Of a stretch of DNA of 14,500 nt, positions 14,203-14,500 are shown piece by piece. Below the pieces are notes generated by a model, which saw only the letters and a list, made by a program, of their open reading frames with translations, searched no databases and had not been told where the DNA came from. This DNA comes from a bacterium. Lineage in GTDB: Bacteria; Armatimonadota; Fimbriimonadia; Fimbriimonadales; JBAXQP01. The DNA is taken from positions 1 through 14,500 of the forward strand of contig JBAXQP010000033.1 of the NCBI GenBank assembly GCA_037131655.1. The letters run 5' to 3'. The translations under genes and the position numbers were made by a program. Position 1 is the first letter of the stretch. Each line of letters starts with the position of its first letter.

Positions 14203-14260
14203 ATGTAGGGGCAGGGCTTGCCCTGCCCTCCAGAGGGCGTAGCAAGCTACGCCCCTACAT
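14203..14260. repeat. twin-hairpin inverted repeat element with covarying stems
   Basis: The ends ATGTAGGGGC (14203-14212) and GCCCCTACAT (14251-14260) form a 10-bp inverted repeat. Inside are two 8-bp hairpins: GGGCAGGG (14209-14216), CTTG, CCCTGCCC (14221-14228), and GGGCGTAG (14235-14242), CAAG, CTACGCCC (14247-14254). The right half, read on the other strand, is the same unit as the left with four stem bases changed on each side so that pairing is kept. The two loops are complementary to each other. A degenerate relative (GTAGGGGCGAAGCC, minus strand) lies near 2100-2113. It looks like a small non-autonomous repeat (REP/MITE-like). No transposase is near. Confidence 0.7.
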
Positions 14261-14337
14261 CTGAGTAAGAAGGCTTCAGCAGGGCGTTTTGCTCTGTTAC
14301 CGAAACATCGATTTGATTATGGATAAGAGGGTGAGTA

Positions 14338-14500
14338 ATGAAAAGAATTATTTGCGTGATGATTATGCTTGGCTTGGCTGGGAACATCTTTATCTTCTCC
14401 GGCCATTCCAAAGCAACTGCAGGGTATGCGCAAACCGTTAATAAGGGCCAAAGTGCGAAACCTATCGATGATAAAAATCCACCACCGCCCGAAGACAAGA
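14338..14500 (+). CDS. exported hypothetical protein, partial (C-terminus off right edge)
   Basis: ATG 14338 is preceded by GAGGGTGA (14327-14334), an SD-like purine run. The frame stays open for 54 codons to the window end. A signal peptide is visible (MKRIICVMIMLGLAGNIFIF, then Ser/His/Ala/Thr and a likely Ala-x-Ala cleavage near GYAQ). A Lys/Asp/Pro-rich linker follows (KPIDDKNPPPPEDK). Too little is present for a family call. The opposite-strand frame at 14247-14498 is taken as its shadow. Confidence 0.6.
   Translation, partial: MKRIICVMIMLGLAGNIFIFSGHSKATAGYAQTVNKGQSAKPIDDKNPPPPEDK

Noticed and set aside
14203..14260. Intrinsic terminator for the glycosylase gene
   Set aside because: The hairpins are strong, but neither is followed by a T-run; the structure is better explained as a dispersed repeat.

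Overview
The window is ordinary bacterial chromosome with short intergenic gaps and mid-range base composition. It holds eleven full-length protein genes, plus one partial gene at each edge. The organism looks like a double-membrane (diderm) bacterium: there is an OprP/OprO-like beta-barrel with a C-terminal Phe, a periplasmic protein with secretin-type N domains, and a LolA-like exported protein. The sigma factor nevertheless closely resembles Firmicutes SigH (Spo0H). A diderm Terrabacteria lineage such as Armatimonadota would fit, but this is inference; no rRNA or ribosomal marker is present to fix the phylum.

Left third (1-5030). A partial hypothetical gene (minus strand, running off the left edge) and a UbiD-family decarboxylase (minus) are separated by repeat-like DNA. 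A clear TPP (THI-box) riboswitch with its own intrinsic terminator lies at 2277-2436. No thiamin gene follows it. The next gene is a multi-pass membrane protein with a proline-rich tail, and it has its own perfect-consensus sigma-70 promoter. Next comes a two-gene unit: a single-pass membrane protein with an N-terminal anti-sigma-type zinc finger, then an exported protein with two secretin/TonB short N-terminal (STN) repeats and a C-terminal zinc ribbon. Both transcription units end in good terminators.

Middle (5030-9490). This part holds a cytoplasmic serine hydrolase of the beta-lactamase fold (probably a leaderless mRNA), an outer-membrane porin whose leader has alternative hairpins and whose end has a very strong terminator, and a GH36-type alpha-galactosidase with an identifiable nucleophile and acid/base. 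Porin and galactosidase may both serve nutrient uptake and breakdown, but they are separate transcription units.

Right third (9491-14500). sigH (minus) is divergent from hpt (hypoxanthine phosphoribosyltransferase, plus). A minus-strand pair, LolA-like protein then CCA-adding enzyme, is convergent with hpt and divergent from an OGG1-type 8-oxoguanine DNA glycosylase. After a striking twin-hairpin repeat, a new exported protein begins and runs off the right edge.

The main points for a second look are the TPP riboswitch with no thiamin gene behind it, several genes without a Shine-Dalgarno that carry a -10-like hexamer 6-7 nt before ATG (leaderless starts), the covarying twin-hairpin element at 14203-14260 with relatives elsewhere, and the zinc-finger/STN gene pair. 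I see no CRISPR array, tRNA, rRNA, transposase, phage gene or defence system.
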